Below, piece by piece: positions 42,704 through 51,680 of a DNA stretch of 64,000 nucleotides. The stretch's first letter is position 1, and every line of letters begins with the position of its first letter. The DNA is from DATARH01 sp036268425 (GTDB lineage: Bacteria; Pseudomonadota; Alphaproteobacteria; ATCC43930; CGMCC-115725): contig DATAUE010000074.1 of NCBI GenBank assembly GCA_036268425.1, positions 124,001 to 188,000 on the forward strand, read 5' to 3'. Position numbers and translations under genes: made by a program. The notes under the pieces are model-generated. The model did no database searches. It was not told where the DNA came from and saw only the letters and a program-made list of their open reading frames with translations.

Positions 42704-43585
42704 ATGAAACTCCTGGTTTTGGGCGCCGGCGGGCAGGTTGGGCACGAATTGCGCCGCCGTGCCTGGCCGGCCGGCTTTGATGTCGCCGCTTTCACCCGCA
42801 GCGAGGTCGACATCTCGGACAGCGCCGCGGTGTTGGCGGCGGTGACGCGCACGCGGCCCGATGCTGTTATCAACGCCGCGGCCTATACCGCAGTCGATCG
42901 CGCCGAAAGCGAACGCGACGCCGCCTGGGCCGGCAACTGCACCGGCCCCGCCAATCTGGCCGCGGCCTGTCGCGGAGCCGCGATCCCGCTGATTCATATC
43001 TCGACCGATTATGTCTTTGACGGCAGCAAGACCGGGCCTTATGTCGAAAATGATCCGGTCAATCCGCTCGGCATCTACGGGCAGAGCAAAGAAGCCGGCG
43101 ACCGAGCGGTGCGCGAGGCGCTGCCGCAGCATGTCATCCTGCGCACCGCCTGGGTTTACAGCGCGCACGGCCATAATTTCGTCAAGACGATGCTGCGCCT
43201 CGCGGCCGATCGCCCGGTGTTGCGGGTCGTCGCCGATCAGGTCGGGTCGCCGACCAGCGCCGCCGACATCGCCGCCGCGATTGCCGCCGTGGTACAGCGC
43301 CTCGCCGCCGGCGACACGAAATGGGGCACCTATCATTTCGCCGGCGGCGGCGCCGTAAGCTGGCACGGTTTTGCCGAGGCGGTCTTCGAACTGGCGGCGC
43401 CCTGGCGCGGCGCACCGCCCCAGGTCGACGCGATCACCACCGCCGACTATCCAACTCCGGTGCGGCGCCCGGCCAATTCGGTGCTCGATTGCCACCGTAT
43501 CGGCGATGCTTTCGGCATTGTCCCGCGCCCGTGGCGTGCCGCCCTCGCCGACGTGATCCGCGAGCTACAAGCGGCGACGCCCTGA
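42704..43585 (+). CDS. rfbD: dTDP-4-dehydrorhamnose reductase
   Basis: The 293-residue extended SDR begins with the NAD(P)H loop GAGGQVG (residues 6-12) and has INAAAYTAVDRAE, STDYVFDG, and the Tyr-Lys pair in YGQSKEAGE. It reduces dTDP-4-keto-L-rhamnose to dTDP-L-rhamnose, the last step of the pathway. It is co-transcribed with rfbC. A strong hairpin follows at 43600-43636 before the converging VOC gene. Confidence 0.94.
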   Translation: MKLLVLGAGGQVGHELRRRAWPAGFDVAAFTRSEVDISDSAAVLAAVTRTRPDAVINAAAYTAVDRAESERDAAWAGNCTGPANLAAACRGAAIPLIHISTDYVFDGSKTGPYVENDPVNPLGIYGQSKEAGDRAVREALPQHVILRTAWVYSAHGHNFVKTMLRLAADRPVLRVVADQVGSPTSAADIAAAIAAVVQRLAAGDTKWGTYHFAGGGAVSWHGFAEAVFELAAPWRGAPPQVDAITTADYPTPVRRPANSVLDCHRIGDAFGIVPRPWRAALADVIRELQAATP

Positions 43586-43599
43586 ACGCCTTGTCGTCG

Positions 43600-43636
43600 A
43601 CGGCTCTTCCCATCCCCGGAGATAAGGAAGAGCCGT
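43600..43636. terminator. 11-bp perfect hairpin between converging rfbD and VOC dioxygenase genes
   Basis: ACGGCTCTTCC and GGAAGAGCCGT enclose a 15-base loop, right between two converging stop codons. There is no T-run on either side, but position and strength favour a shared bidirectional transcription barrier. Confidence 0.55.
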
Positions 43637-43642
43637 AAAGAG

Positions 43643-44584
43643 TCAGCGGACGGCGTGTCCCATAAATTTCGGCGAGATCGGGTCACCCCAGGGGCCATTG
43701 ATCTCGCCGCGTCCCCACAGACCCGAGGGAATGCTGGCGTTCAAGACGTCGGTATCGGCCCAGTGTTCGTGCACCCGGCCCCACGGATCCCCCCAGTAAT
43801 CGAACACCTGGCTGCCGAGCGAATGCCGGCCGATGCCCCAGAAATGCTCGTATCCTTTGCCCTTCATGTGCTCGTGGCCGGTCATGATGTCGTCGATATC
43901 GGCCGCTTCGTAGGACAGGTGGTTGAGGCCGGACTTGTCGCCGCGGATGCAGAAGAAGACATGGTGATCGACATAGTCTTCGCCGCGGTCGAGCCGGTTG
44001 AATGAGCCAACGACATTGCTCTTTTCGTCGGCATAAACCTCGTCGGAGCAGCGAAAGCCCAGCATCTCGCGATAGAAGGCGAGCATCTTGTCAAAATTCG
44101 GCGACATCATCACGAAATGACCGATGCGTTTGACGTGGCTCGGGCCTGATTTGACCCGGTAGAGCACGTTGCGGCGGCGGGTCTTGTCCTCGCCGGTGTT
44201 GACCGCTGGGCGGTCGAGCGGAATTTTCGGCAGCATTTCCAAGCCGTGCACGACTTCCACTTGGAACCCATCGGGGTCGGTCAGCCGCACCCGTTTGCCG
44301 CCGCCCGGTTCATCGAGGCTTTCGATCGGCGAGGCGCCCGGCTGACGTGACAGCCTTTCGAGGTCTTCAAGGCTCGCGGCATGGAATGCGATGCCGACAT
44401 ATTTGGGGTCCCCGAGTTCGGTGACGTGAATGTGGTGCGGCGCGTCGGTGCCGCGCATGTACAGCGCATTCCGCGTGCGCTCGGCCCGCACCATGCCGAA
44501 ATTGGTCAGAAATTCTTCCTGCTTGTCGAGGTCGGGCGAGCACAGCCGCCCATACGCAAGATCGGTAACTTTGACGACCGGCAT
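43643..44584 (-). CDS. VOC-family extradiol dioxygenase-like protein
   Basis: The true protein starts at ATG 44584 (MPVVKVTDLAYGRL) and has 313 residues; a very long open frame upstream is only antisense to the DUF3300 gene. Two glyoxalase/extradiol domains are visible. The C-terminal one carries the expected iron ligands: His in VKRIGHFVMM (about residue 155), His in LNHLSYEAADIDDI (about 220) and Glu in VHEHWADTD (about 285). The family cleaves catechols or related rings. No further meta-cleavage genes are adjacent, so the substrate is open. Confidence 0.85.
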   Translation of the reverse strand: MPVVKVTDLAYGRLCSPDLDKQEEFLTNFGMVRAERTRNALYMRGTDAPHHIHVTELGDPKYVGIAFHAASLEDLERLSRQPGASPIESLDEPGGGKRVRLTDPDGFQVEVVHGLEMLPKIPLDRPAVNTGEDKTRRRNVLYRVKSGPSHVKRIGHFVMMSPNFDKMLAFYREMLGFRCSDEVYADEKSNVVGSFNRLDRGEDYVDHHVFFCIRGDKSGLNHLSYEAADIDDIMTGHEHMKGKGYEHFWGIGRHSLGSQVFDYWGDPWGRVHEHWADTDVLNASIPSGLWGRGEINGPWGDPISPKFMGHAVR

Positions 44585-44787
44585 TTGCTTCTCCCGAATG
44601 AACCCTGCCTGACGAAATAAAGACGCAGTAATGACGCCCAGGGCTGTAGCCCGATTTTTCGCTATGCTGCCTGCCCGGCGTCGTTTCGGCAAGAACTCCG
44701 GGGCGTGCCGCGAGGCGGCCTCGTGCACGACGATTACCGTGGTAGGCGGGAATTGTCGCCGGGGTAAAACCGTTGGGGGCTTGTGAT

Positions 44788-44807
44788 GTCGGGCCAACCG
44801 GCCCGAC
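44788..44807 (+). other. 8-bp hairpin in the DUF3300 gene leader
   Basis: GTCGGGCC, AACC, GGCCCGAC form a perfect stem-loop ending 20 bases before the ATG of the DUF3300 gene. It may sit next to the ribosome-binding site and affect translation. The remainder of the 243-base divergent gap (44585-44827) holds no gene that I can support. Confidence 0.4.
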
Positions 44808-44827
44808 GCTGAACAGAGAGCCCCCGA

Positions 44828-46789
44828 ATGCGGCATGCTTCCTTCCGGGCGATGACCCGGGTTCTTCCGTTCCTGCTGGCAGCGCCGGGTCTTGTGTATG
44901 CCCAACCGGTTCTGGCGCAGGCGCCGAGCCAGGCAGAAGCCCAAGCGGCACAGCAAGCCGCGGCGGCCCCAACGACCTACACCAACGCCCAACTCGACCA
45001 GATGCTGGCGCCGATCGCGCTCTATCCCGATCAGTTGCTGACCGTCGTCTTGATGGCCTCGACCTTCCCCGATCAGCTCGTCGATGCCGGGAAATGGCTG
45101 CAGGACCCCGCCAATGCCGCGTTGAAGGGCGATGACCTGGTCAAAGCGGTCGATGCCCTGCAATGGGATGCCAGCGTCAAGTCGCTGGTCGCCTTCCCGC
45201 AGATCATCGTGATGCTGAACGGGCATATCGACTGGACCGAGTCGCTGGGTCTCGCCTTTGCCAACCAGCAGGTTCTGATGATGTCGCGGGTACAGTTTCT
45301 GCGCCAGCGCGCCGTCACGGCCGGGCGCCTCACGACGACCAAGCAACTCGTCGTGCACCGGCAGACCAACGAGATCGTCATCGAACCGGCAAACCCGGAG
45401 ATGGTCTATGTGCCGGTGTACAATCCGGCAGTGGTGTACGGGGCATGGCCCGACCGCGACGCGCCGCCGGTCTACATTCCACCGCCACCCAATTTCTATC
45501 CCGGCGAGGTCGGTCCCGGCGGCCCCGGTCCGGCCGGTGCCGCGGTGGTCGGCGCGGCGATCGGTTTCAGCGTCGGCTTTGGCGTCGCGCACGAGCTGTG
45601 GGGATGGAACCATCCCGATTGGAGCCGGCACGAGGTTGTTGTCGATCCGAACCGATACCGGCGCATTACCGGTACGACCAATGTGACGATCAACAATATC
45701 GAGGTGCGCAACAATACCTGGCACCGCACGCAGCCGGTCGCGCTGGTGCCGGAGGCGCGGCGTCCGCGTCCGGCGGCGGCGCCTGCCGTCGCCGCGCCGC
45801 GAGGCACGGTGTTGTCGACGGCAATCGCCCGGCCCCGCGCCGCGCCGGCGCAGGGTGCAACACCGGCACAAGCCCGCCCCGGAGAGATCAATCGGCCGGG
45901 TGAGCCGGGCCGCCCTGGAGAGGTCAATCGGCCAGGTGAGCCGGGCGGTCCCGGTGAGGTCAACCGGCCGGGTGAACCGGGCCGTCCCGGAGAGGTCAAC
46001 CGGCCGGGTGAACCGGGCCGCCCGGGCGAGGTCAATCGGCCGGGTGAACCAAACCGTCCGGGAGACATCCACCGGCCGGGTGTGCCGGTCCGCCCCGGCG
46101 AGGTCAATCGGCCGGGTGAACCGGTCCGCCCCGGAGAAGTCAATCGGCCAGGTGAGCCGGGCCGTCCCGGAGGAGCCAACCGGCCGGGTGAACCGGTCCG
46201 CCCTGGCGAGGTGAATCGACCGGGTGAACCAAACCGTCCAGGCGACATCCACCGGCCGGGTGAACCGGTCCGCCCTGGCGAGGTGAATCGACCGGGTGAA
46301 CCAAACCGTCCGGGAGACATCAACCGACCGGGCGAAACGGGACGTCCGGGAGCGGCTAACCAACCTGGGGAGCCGGGACGACCCGGCGAGGCGACCCGAC
46401 CGGGAGGGCCGGCACATCCGGCGGAGGTCAATCGGCCCGAGGTCAATCGGCCCGGCGACCATGCAAGGCCGCCGGAAGCCAATCGGCCGGGTGAACCCGC
46501 GAGGCCCGCGGAAGCCGGTCGACCGGCAGAACCGAACCGTCCGCCCGAGGCCGCGCACGCGCCTGCCATCCCACAGCGGCCGGCGGAAGCCCTGCATCCG
46601 GCAGAGCATCCCGGTGAGGCTGCCCGTCCCGCCGAGCAGCATGCGCGACCGCCCGAGGTTCCGCACCCGCCGGCTGCCGCCCATCCTCCCGAGGAACGGC
46701 CGCACCCGGCCGAGGCCGCGCATCCGCCGGGTGGTCAGAAACCCGCGGCAAAACCCGGCGAACCGGACAAGGACCAGCAGCAGCACTGA
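44828..46789 (+). CDS. DUF3300 secreted protein with long Pro-Gly-Arg hexapeptide repeat
   Basis: The 653-residue protein has an N-terminal signal peptide (about residues 1-31, ending YAQPVLAQA), then a DUF3300 domain (about 55-265, with LDQMLAPIALYPDQLLTVVLMAS split, and EMVYVPVYNPAVVYGAWP). From about residue 353 to 540 follows a repeat of near-hexapeptides of the type N-R-P-G-E-P / G-R-P-G-E-V, and then a Pro-Ala-His-Glu-rich tail. DUF3300 proteins are envelope proteins of unknown function. The tail is highly charged, extended and probably disordered, able to span or bind the cell wall or polysaccharide. A hairpin follows the stop. Confidence 0.85.
   Translation: MRHASFRAMTRVLPFLLAAPGLVYAQPVLAQAPSQAEAQAAQQAAAAPTTYTNAQLDQMLAPIALYPDQLLTVVLMASTFPDQLVDAGKWLQDPANAALKGDDLVKAVDALQWDASVKSLVAFPQIIVMLNGHIDWTESLGLAFANQQVLMMSRVQFLRQRAVTAGRLTTTKQLVVHRQTNEIVIEPANPEMVYVPVYNPAVVYGAWPDRDAPPVYIPPPPNFYPGEVGPGGPGPAGAAVVGAAIGFSVGFGVAHELWGWNHPDWSRHEVVVDPNRYRRITGTTNVTINNIEVRNNTWHRTQPVALVPEARRPRPAAAPAVAAPRGTVLSTAIARPRAAPAQGATPAQARPGEINRPGEPGRPGEVNRPGEPGGPGEVNRPGEPGRPGEVNRPGEPGRPGEVNRPGEPNRPGDIHRPGVPVRPGEVNRPGEPVRPGEVNRPGEPGRPGGANRPGEPVRPGEVNRPGEPNRPGDIHRPGEPVRPGEVNRPGEPNRPGDINRPGETGRPGAANQPGEPGRPGEATRPGGPAHPAEVNRPEVNRPGDHARPPEANRPGEPARPAEAGRPAEPNRPPEAAHAPAIPQRPAEALHPAEHPGEAARPAEQHARPPEVPHPPAAAHPPEERPHPAEAAHPPGGQKPAAKPGEPDKDQQQH
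45880..46480 (+). repeat. In-frame 36-bp (12-residue) tandem repeat array within the DUF3300 gene
   Basis: About 600 bases consist of degenerate 36-base units encoding 12 residues such as NRPGEPGRPGEV, themselves built of two related six-residue halves. Copies differ by silent and replacement changes (GR, VR, NR, GG before PGE), so the array is not a fresh expansion. The ends grade into less regular Pro-rich sequence. Confidence 0.85.
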
Positions 46790-46819
46790 TCCCGGCGGCC
46801 CAAGCAGCCCTGCCAGAGC

Positions 46820-46856
46820 GCGGCGGTCCGCGGTCCATTGACTGACGGACCGCCGC
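46820..46856 (+). terminator. 11-bp perfect hairpin after the DUF3300 gene
   Basis: GCGGCGGTCCG and CGGACCGCCGC enclose a 15-base loop, 30 bases after the stop. No T-run follows. It is probably a transcript-ending or stabilising hairpin. The rest of 46857-47002 shows nothing else that I can name. Confidence 0.5.
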
Positions 46857-47002
46857 ACTCAACGCCCGAATCCATGTACGCGTGTGCCTCCGGCATCCGC
46901 GGGTACGCCATACGCGCGGGCCTCGGCCGCAATCTTTGCGATAGGCAGCGGCGAAAAACCCGGTTATAGCGGCAGGGCCGCAATCAAAACCGGACAAATG
47001 CG

Positions 47003-47905
47003 ATGGAGTTACCCGACAGCATCATTGAGCTTGGCGAACAACTCGATAAGGGCAGCGATATCGCGCCGGATCCCGAGCTGTTCGACGCCTATGAGGTCTT
47101 CGCCGTCGAGGTCGCACGGATCCTGACGCAGCCCTGGCTGGCGGTCGACCATGCCAGCCGCCTCGCCGCCGACGGCGATTATTTCCGCGCCGAAATCGGT
47201 TCACGCTCGATGATCGTGGTACGGGAAAGCGCCGACCAGATCCATGCGATGCGCAATGCCTGCCTGCACGCCGGCTACCGTGTCTGCGAAGACGAAAGCG
47301 GCCGCACGACCCAACTCTTCTGCCAATATCACGGCTGGTATTATGCGTTGGACGGCCGCCTGACCGAACCGGTGTTGCGCCCGGAACTGCTCGACCGGTC
47401 GCGCTATCGCCTGGCGCGCTACGCGATGCAGATCAAGCAAGGGCTGATCCTGGTCGATATGTCAAAATTCGGCCCCGAAGCACCGCCGGTACGGCCGACC
47501 GATCTCGGTGCGCTGCCCGATCTCAGCGACCGGCCGGTCGCCCGGCGGCAGCGCTATTCGACGACGACAAACTGGAAGAAATTGCGTCGCTTTCTGTGGG
47601 ATTCGCCCGATCTGGCGTTTGGCGGCGGCGGTTGCGAAGACATCGTCGAGCTTGGTCCGCTAAGCTTTGTCGCCAACCGCGACGGCGATGCGGTGATGCT
47701 GCGGCTGATCCCGCGTTTCCCCGGGCATACCGATTTCGAAGTGGTTGAAATGCCGAATGGCGGCGGTTCAGTACGCAGCACCAGCGCCGGCGATCCGATC
47801 GGCGACGCCTTGCGCGATAATGCCGAGAGCATCGCCGAAATGCCGCTCGATCGCTCGTTCTACAGTTGGTACTGGTCGCTGATGTCGCCGCCCGCCGCGG
47901 CGTAA
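47003..47905 (+). CDS. Rieske [2Fe-2S] domain protein lacking the usual oxygenase catalytic domain
   Basis: The 300-residue protein has a clear Rieske cluster site: Cys87-x-His89 in NACLHAGY and Cys107-x2-His110 in CQYHGW. Sequence before and around it (QPWLAVDHASRL, MIVVRESADQIHAMRN) is like the alpha subunits of ring-hydroxylating oxygenases. Those proteins have over 400 residues and an iron triad of type D-x2-H-x4-H. Here the rest is only about 190 residues and I find no such triad. It may be an electron carrier, a reduced-size oxygenase or a degenerate one. The SMP-30-like gene starts 14 bases downstream. Confidence 0.78.
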   Translation: MELPDSIIELGEQLDKGSDIAPDPELFDAYEVFAVEVARILTQPWLAVDHASRLAADGDYFRAEIGSRSMIVVRESADQIHAMRNACLHAGYRVCEDESGRTTQLFCQYHGWYYALDGRLTEPVLRPELLDRSRYRLARYAMQIKQGLILVDMSKFGPEAPPVRPTDLGALPDLSDRPVARRQRYSTTTNWKKLRRFLWDSPDLAFGGGGCEDIVELGPLSFVANRDGDAVMLRLIPRFPGHTDFEVVEMPNGGGSVRSTSAGDPIGDALRDNAESIAEMPLDRSFYSWYWSLMSPPAAA

Positions 47906-47919
47906 TCGAGACCACCCGG

Positions 47920-48837
47920 ATGGAATTCCGCACGATTACCGATGGCCTGGAGTTTCCTGAAGGGCCAGTGGCGATGGCTGACGGCTCCGTGGTGCTGGTC
48001 GAGATCGCCGGCGGTGCGCTGACACGGGTCGGGCGCGATGGCGCAAAGAGCGTTGTCGCGCGTGCCGGTGGTGGTCCGAACGGCGCCGCAATCGGCCCGG
48101 ACGGCAAATGCTATGTCGCCAATAACGGCGGCTTTGACTGGCATCGCGAGAATGGCCGCATCCGCCCGGTCATGCAGGCGGCCGACTATAGCGGCGGGCG
48201 GATCGAACGCGTCGATCTCCATACCGGTGCCGTCGAGGTTTTGTACCGCGCGTGTGGCGACGTGCCGCTCAAAGGACCGAACGACCTCGTCTTCGATGCG
48301 CATGGCGGATTTTATTTCAGCGATCTCGGCAAGGTGCGGGCGCGCGAGATGGACCGCGGCGCGGTCTATTACGCCAAGGCCGACGGCTCGCTGATCACCG
48401 AGGTGGCATACCCGATGGTCACGCCGAACGGCGTTGGCCTGTCACCGGACGGCAAGATTCTGTACGTCGCCGAAACCGAGGCGGCGCGCCTTTGGGCATT
48501 CCCGATCGAGGCACCCGGCGTCATCAAAAAAGAACCGTGGCCGTCGCCGCATGGCGGTCGCCTCGTTGCCGGCATGGGCGGCTATCAGCGTTTCGACTCG
48601 CTGGCGGTGCAGGCGGATGGTCGCATCTGCGTCGCCACACTGGTCAATGGCGGCATCACGGTCATTTCGCCGGACGGCCGCCACATCGAGCATCACGCGA
48701 TGCCCGACCCGATGACGACCAATATCTGCTTTGGCGGCCCGGACCTGAAAACCGCCTACATCACGCTGTCATGGACCGGGCGGCTCGTTGCCGTCGACTG
48801 GCCCAGCGCCGGACTGAAGCTGAACCAGGCCGCCTGA
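47920..48837 (+). CDS. SMP-30/gluconolactonase family hydrolase
   Basis: I start it at ATG 47920 (MEFRTITDGLEFPEGPVAM), 14 bases after the Rieske gene, giving 305 residues. The six-bladed propeller family shows its metal-site features: the N-terminal Glu in EFPEGP, the Asn in GGPNGAAIG, GPNDLVFD and the Asp of FDSLAVQADG. It hydrolyses lactones of aldonic acids or similar rings. Together with the Rieske gene it forms a two-gene unit, so a lactone arising from an oxidised ring or sugar is a plausible substrate. Confidence 0.87.
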   Translation: MEFRTITDGLEFPEGPVAMADGSVVLVEIAGGALTRVGRDGAKSVVARAGGGPNGAAIGPDGKCYVANNGGFDWHRENGRIRPVMQAADYSGGRIERVDLHTGAVEVLYRACGDVPLKGPNDLVFDAHGGFYFSDLGKVRAREMDRGAVYYAKADGSLITEVAYPMVTPNGVGLSPDGKILYVAETEAARLWAFPIEAPGVIKKEPWPSPHGGRLVAGMGGYQRFDSLAVQADGRICVATLVNGGITVISPDGRHIEHHAMPDPMTTNICFGGPDLKTAYITLSWTGRLVAVDWPSAGLKLNQAA

Positions 48838-48859
48838 AGCCACCCTGCCCCGATGATTT

Positions 48860-50521
48860 CTATACGGGTTGAGCGGAGCCGCGAAGACGGTCGATCAGCG
48901 CCAGCGGGTCGGCGGGCTGAGCATCGCCACGCCACGCAACGTGCTGGTCGGGTCGCGACAGAACCAGCTTGCGGTCGTATAGCGTGGGGGCATCTGCGGC
49001 ATCGATGTCGAGCACGGCCAGCGGCAGCCGGCGATGCGCCGCGGCAGCGGCCAGGCCGGTAATATCGACCCTCGGGTCGCAGCGCAGCAGCGTGTAGTCC
49101 GGCCCGAGCGCATCATAGAGCGAGCGTCCGTCGCGCAGCCACAGATGCGGCGTGCGGCACCCCGGCACTGTCGACGGGGTGAATTCGTCCATCGAATAAG
49201 ACGGCGCGGCCTCTCCGTCATAGGCGATGATCGACGATCCCTCGTAGAAATAGCCGAAATTGAGCCCGCCGCAGCAATACTGCCGGACGTTGAGGTCATA
49301 GGCGGCCTTGCCGAGCGCGGCGCGCACGGCATCGCCCTCGGGACCCGGCGCTTCCACCGTTGGCGGCACGGCCCGGCGTTGTCGGATCATCTCGTGTGCG
49401 TGGTTCATCGCGAAATGCGAGACCTGTTCAGTGATCGGCAACCGCTCCTGCTCATAAGCGTCGAGGATCGCCGGTGACGCCCAGCCTTTGAGGCAGGCGG
49501 CGAGCAGCCAGGCGAGATTGGCGGCGTCGGCGATGCCGGCATTCATGCCGTATCCCGCATAGGGCACCCATAAATGCGCCGCGTCGCCGCAGATAAAGAC
49601 GCGGCCGGCGCGGAACCGGTCGGCGACAAGCCGGCGGCCGATCCAGTCTTCACGGCTGATGATCTCGTACGGGAAACCACCGTCGACCCCGAGGATCGTG
49701 CCCAATGCCCCGTCGCGGTCGACCGCGTCAAAACTGGTTTCTTCCTCGCGCAAATAGTTGAAGACGATCCATTTCTCGCGGCCGTCGATCGCCATGACGT
49801 TGCCGGAGCGCCGCGGATTCATCGCGATATTGACCCAGGCGGGCTTGCCGACGAGCCGGTCGAGCAGTTGCGGCGCGCGGATAAAGGTCGATTGTACCCG
49901 CTGCACGATTGCGGTGCCCGAAAAACGGGCGCCGATCCGCTTGCGCACCAGCGAATGACCGCCGTCGCACCCGACGAGATAGCGGCACGTCATTTTGCGG
50001 GATGCGCCGCTGTCGAGATCGCGCAGCGTCGCGGTAACCTGCCCAGCGTCTTGAGTCAGATCTTCCAGAGCCGTGCGGTGCAGCAATGTGATGCCGGGAA
50101 CGCCGGCGGCGTGTTCCGTTAGGAGCGGTTCAAGGTAGATCTGGTTGATCCGATGCGGCGGTTCCGCGGTGGGCCACCCGGTGTCGGGGCCGCCGGTGGC
50201 GGTGTATCGGTCGCGCCGGCACGGGATCGGGATGCGCGCCAATTCGATCCCGAGAAATGCAGTGCGAAAGGCGCAATCGTTCGGATAATCCGGCGGCAAT
50301 CCGGCGTCGCGCAGCTTTTGGGCGACGCCGAGGCGGCGGAAAATCTCCATAGAGCGGGCCGAAACATGGTTGCATTTCGGTGGCGGCGGTTCGTCGCGGC
50401 GACGACGCTCGACCAGCGTCACCGCGATCCCGCGCCACGCCAGATCAAGCGCCAGGGTCAGCCCGACCGGGCCACCGCCGATGACCAGCACCGACGTGTC
50501 TTGTATCGCTTCATCCTGCAT
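48860..50521 (-). CDS. FAD-dependent aromatic monooxygenase (FAD_binding_3, MhpA/PheA type)
   Basis: The 553-residue flavoprotein has the dinucleotide loop GGGPVGLTLALDLAWRG (residues about 15-31), the DG-motif region in YLVGCDGGHSLVRK, and GDAAHLWVPYAGYGMNAGIADAANLAW (split near 305-331), all typical of class A hydroxylases. The C-terminal about 170 residues end in a short thioredoxin-like part. It hydroxylates a phenolic or similar substrate using NAD(P)H and oxygen. It converges on the SMP-30-like gene and is divergent from the alpha/beta hydrolase gene. Confidence 0.9.
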   Translation of the reverse strand: MQDEAIQDTSVLVIGGGPVGLTLALDLAWRGIAVTLVERRRRDEPPPPKCNHVSARSMEIFRRLGVAQKLRDAGLPPDYPNDCAFRTAFLGIELARIPIPCRRDRYTATGGPDTGWPTAEPPHRINQIYLEPLLTEHAAGVPGITLLHRTALEDLTQDAGQVTATLRDLDSGASRKMTCRYLVGCDGGHSLVRKRIGARFSGTAIVQRVQSTFIRAPQLLDRLVGKPAWVNIAMNPRRSGNVMAIDGREKWIVFNYLREEETSFDAVDRDGALGTILGVDGGFPYEIISREDWIGRRLVADRFRAGRVFICGDAAHLWVPYAGYGMNAGIADAANLAWLLAACLKGWASPAILDAYEQERLPITEQVSHFAMNHAHEMIRQRRAVPPTVEAPGPEGDAVRAALGKAAYDLNVRQYCCGGLNFGYFYEGSSIIAYDGEAAPSYSMDEFTPSTVPGCRTPHLWLRDGRSLYDALGPDYTLLRCDPRVDITGLAAAAAHRRLPLAVLDIDAADAPTLYDRKLVLSRPDQHVAWRGDAQPADPLALIDRLRGSAQPV

Positions 50522-50684
50522 CGCGGGCTATCATAGAGTGGTTGGCAACCCGTTGTCGTATCGCGTCATTTTGCCGCTCGAACTGCCCCATCGCAGCCAT
50601 TTTTGCCCCCTATATGAGAACGCGCTCGGCACGCAACTGGCAAATCGGCTGCACGTTCCGACGTCAAATTTAAGGGAGTTGCGG

Positions 50685-51680
50685 TTGCCCGATAGCCTAG
50701 CGCCGTCCCTGCCGCGTTCCGTGGCCCTGCGGCAACCAGTGCTTCCTGAGCGCTTTCTGCCGCCGCCCGGGTTTGTCTGGGGCAGCTTTACGGCGGCTGA
50801 TGGCGCGGCTTTGCGCTGGGGTCACCTGCCGGTGCGCAACCCGCGGGCGGAATGCGTACTGGCCGGCGGCTTTGGTGAGTTCATCGAAAAACAGTTTGAA
50901 ACAGTTCGCGATCTGGCGGCGCGCGGTATTGCCGTGTGGTGCCTCGATTGGCGCGGCCAGGGCCGCTCGATCCGGCCGCGCCGCCTGCCGACCCGGCCGC
51001 GCGCCCGCAAATTCGACCGCGACGCCGAAGACCTTGCCGCGTTTGCGCGCGACAGGTTGTCCGGCCGGCTGCCCCGCTTGCTGGTGGCGCACTCGATGGG
51101 CGGAGCGATTGCATTGCTGTGCCTGAGGCGGCACCCCGATCTGTTCACCGCTGCCGTGCTGTCGTCGCCGATGGTCGGGCTGCGCACCGGCAAGCTGCCG
51201 CCGATTTTGTTCCGTGTCATTACCCGGCCGGCCCGCGTTGCGGGGTTTGGCGCGTGCTTTATCCCCGGTGCCGGGAAATGGCGGCCGGACCGTATCCCGT
51301 CGCCGGAACGCAGCCGCGTCACCACCGATGCCGAGCGCTGCCGGTTGCGGCATGCGTGGTTTTCGGCCGACCCGGAATTGCGCCTGGATGAGGCAACTTA
51401 TGGCTGGGTCGACAGCGCGCTGGGCCTCGTCGCGCGCATCTCAAAGCCCGAGTTCCTGGCCGGAATCCTGACGCCGATCCTGCTGGGGCGGCCGGGGCGT
51501 GAAGTGGTGGTCTCACCCGCGGCGCAGCGGCGGGTGGCGCGGCTCCTGCCGAACTGCACGCTCGTCGAGCTGGCCGAATCAAAGCACGACCCGTTTCTCG
51601 AACGCGATGTGATCCGCGATTACTGGCTGTCGCGCCTCGACCGGTTCATCGACCAGCGGCTTTACCCGACCGCGCATTGA
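50685..51680 (+). CDS. Alpha/beta hydrolase, lysophospholipase L2-like
   Basis: I choose the TTG start at 50685 because AAGGGAG lies six bases upstream; this gives 331 residues. The frame is open much further upstream but there overlaps the divergent FAD monooxygenase gene. The nucleophile elbow is AHSMGGAIA, with the Ser in G/A-x-S-x-G, and the His is in ESKHDPFLERD near the C-terminus. The pattern is that of serine aminopeptidase S33/lysophospholipase (PldB-like) enzymes acting on membrane lipids or monoacylglycerols. Its stop overlaps the protease gene start. Confidence 0.85.
   Translation: MPDSLAPSLPRSVALRQPVLPERFLPPPGFVWGSFTAADGAALRWGHLPVRNPRAECVLAGGFGEFIEKQFETVRDLAARGIAVWCLDWRGQGRSIRPRRLPTRPRARKFDRDAEDLAAFARDRLSGRLPRLLVAHSMGGAIALLCLRRHPDLFTAAVLSSPMVGLRTGKLPPILFRVITRPARVAGFGACFIPGAGKWRPDRIPSPERSRVTTDAERCRLRHAWFSADPELRLDEATYGWVDSALGLVARISKPEFLAGILTPILLGRPGREVVVSPAAQRRVARLLPNCTLVELAESKHDPFLERDVIRDYWLSRLDRFIDQRLYPTAH

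Noticed and set aside
44629..44657. Short intrinsic terminator (GGGCTGTAGCCC followed by GATTTTT)
   Set aside because: The stem is only four base pairs and lies in a divergent gap with no plus-strand gene ending there.
45880..46480. Regular about 36-base repetition resembling a CRISPR array or minisatellite
   Set aside because: There are no unique spacers of constant length; the repeats are in frame within a coding gene and encode a consistent 12-residue unit.
43643..46858. A 1071-residue open frame on the minus strand with many RFTRPVDL-like repeats upstream of the VOC dioxygenase
   Set aside because: It is the antisense shadow of the DUF3300 repeat gene; GC-rich repeats without stops on the other strand extend the frame. 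The real protein is the C-terminal 313 residues, starting at ATG 44584 with a normal family N-terminus.
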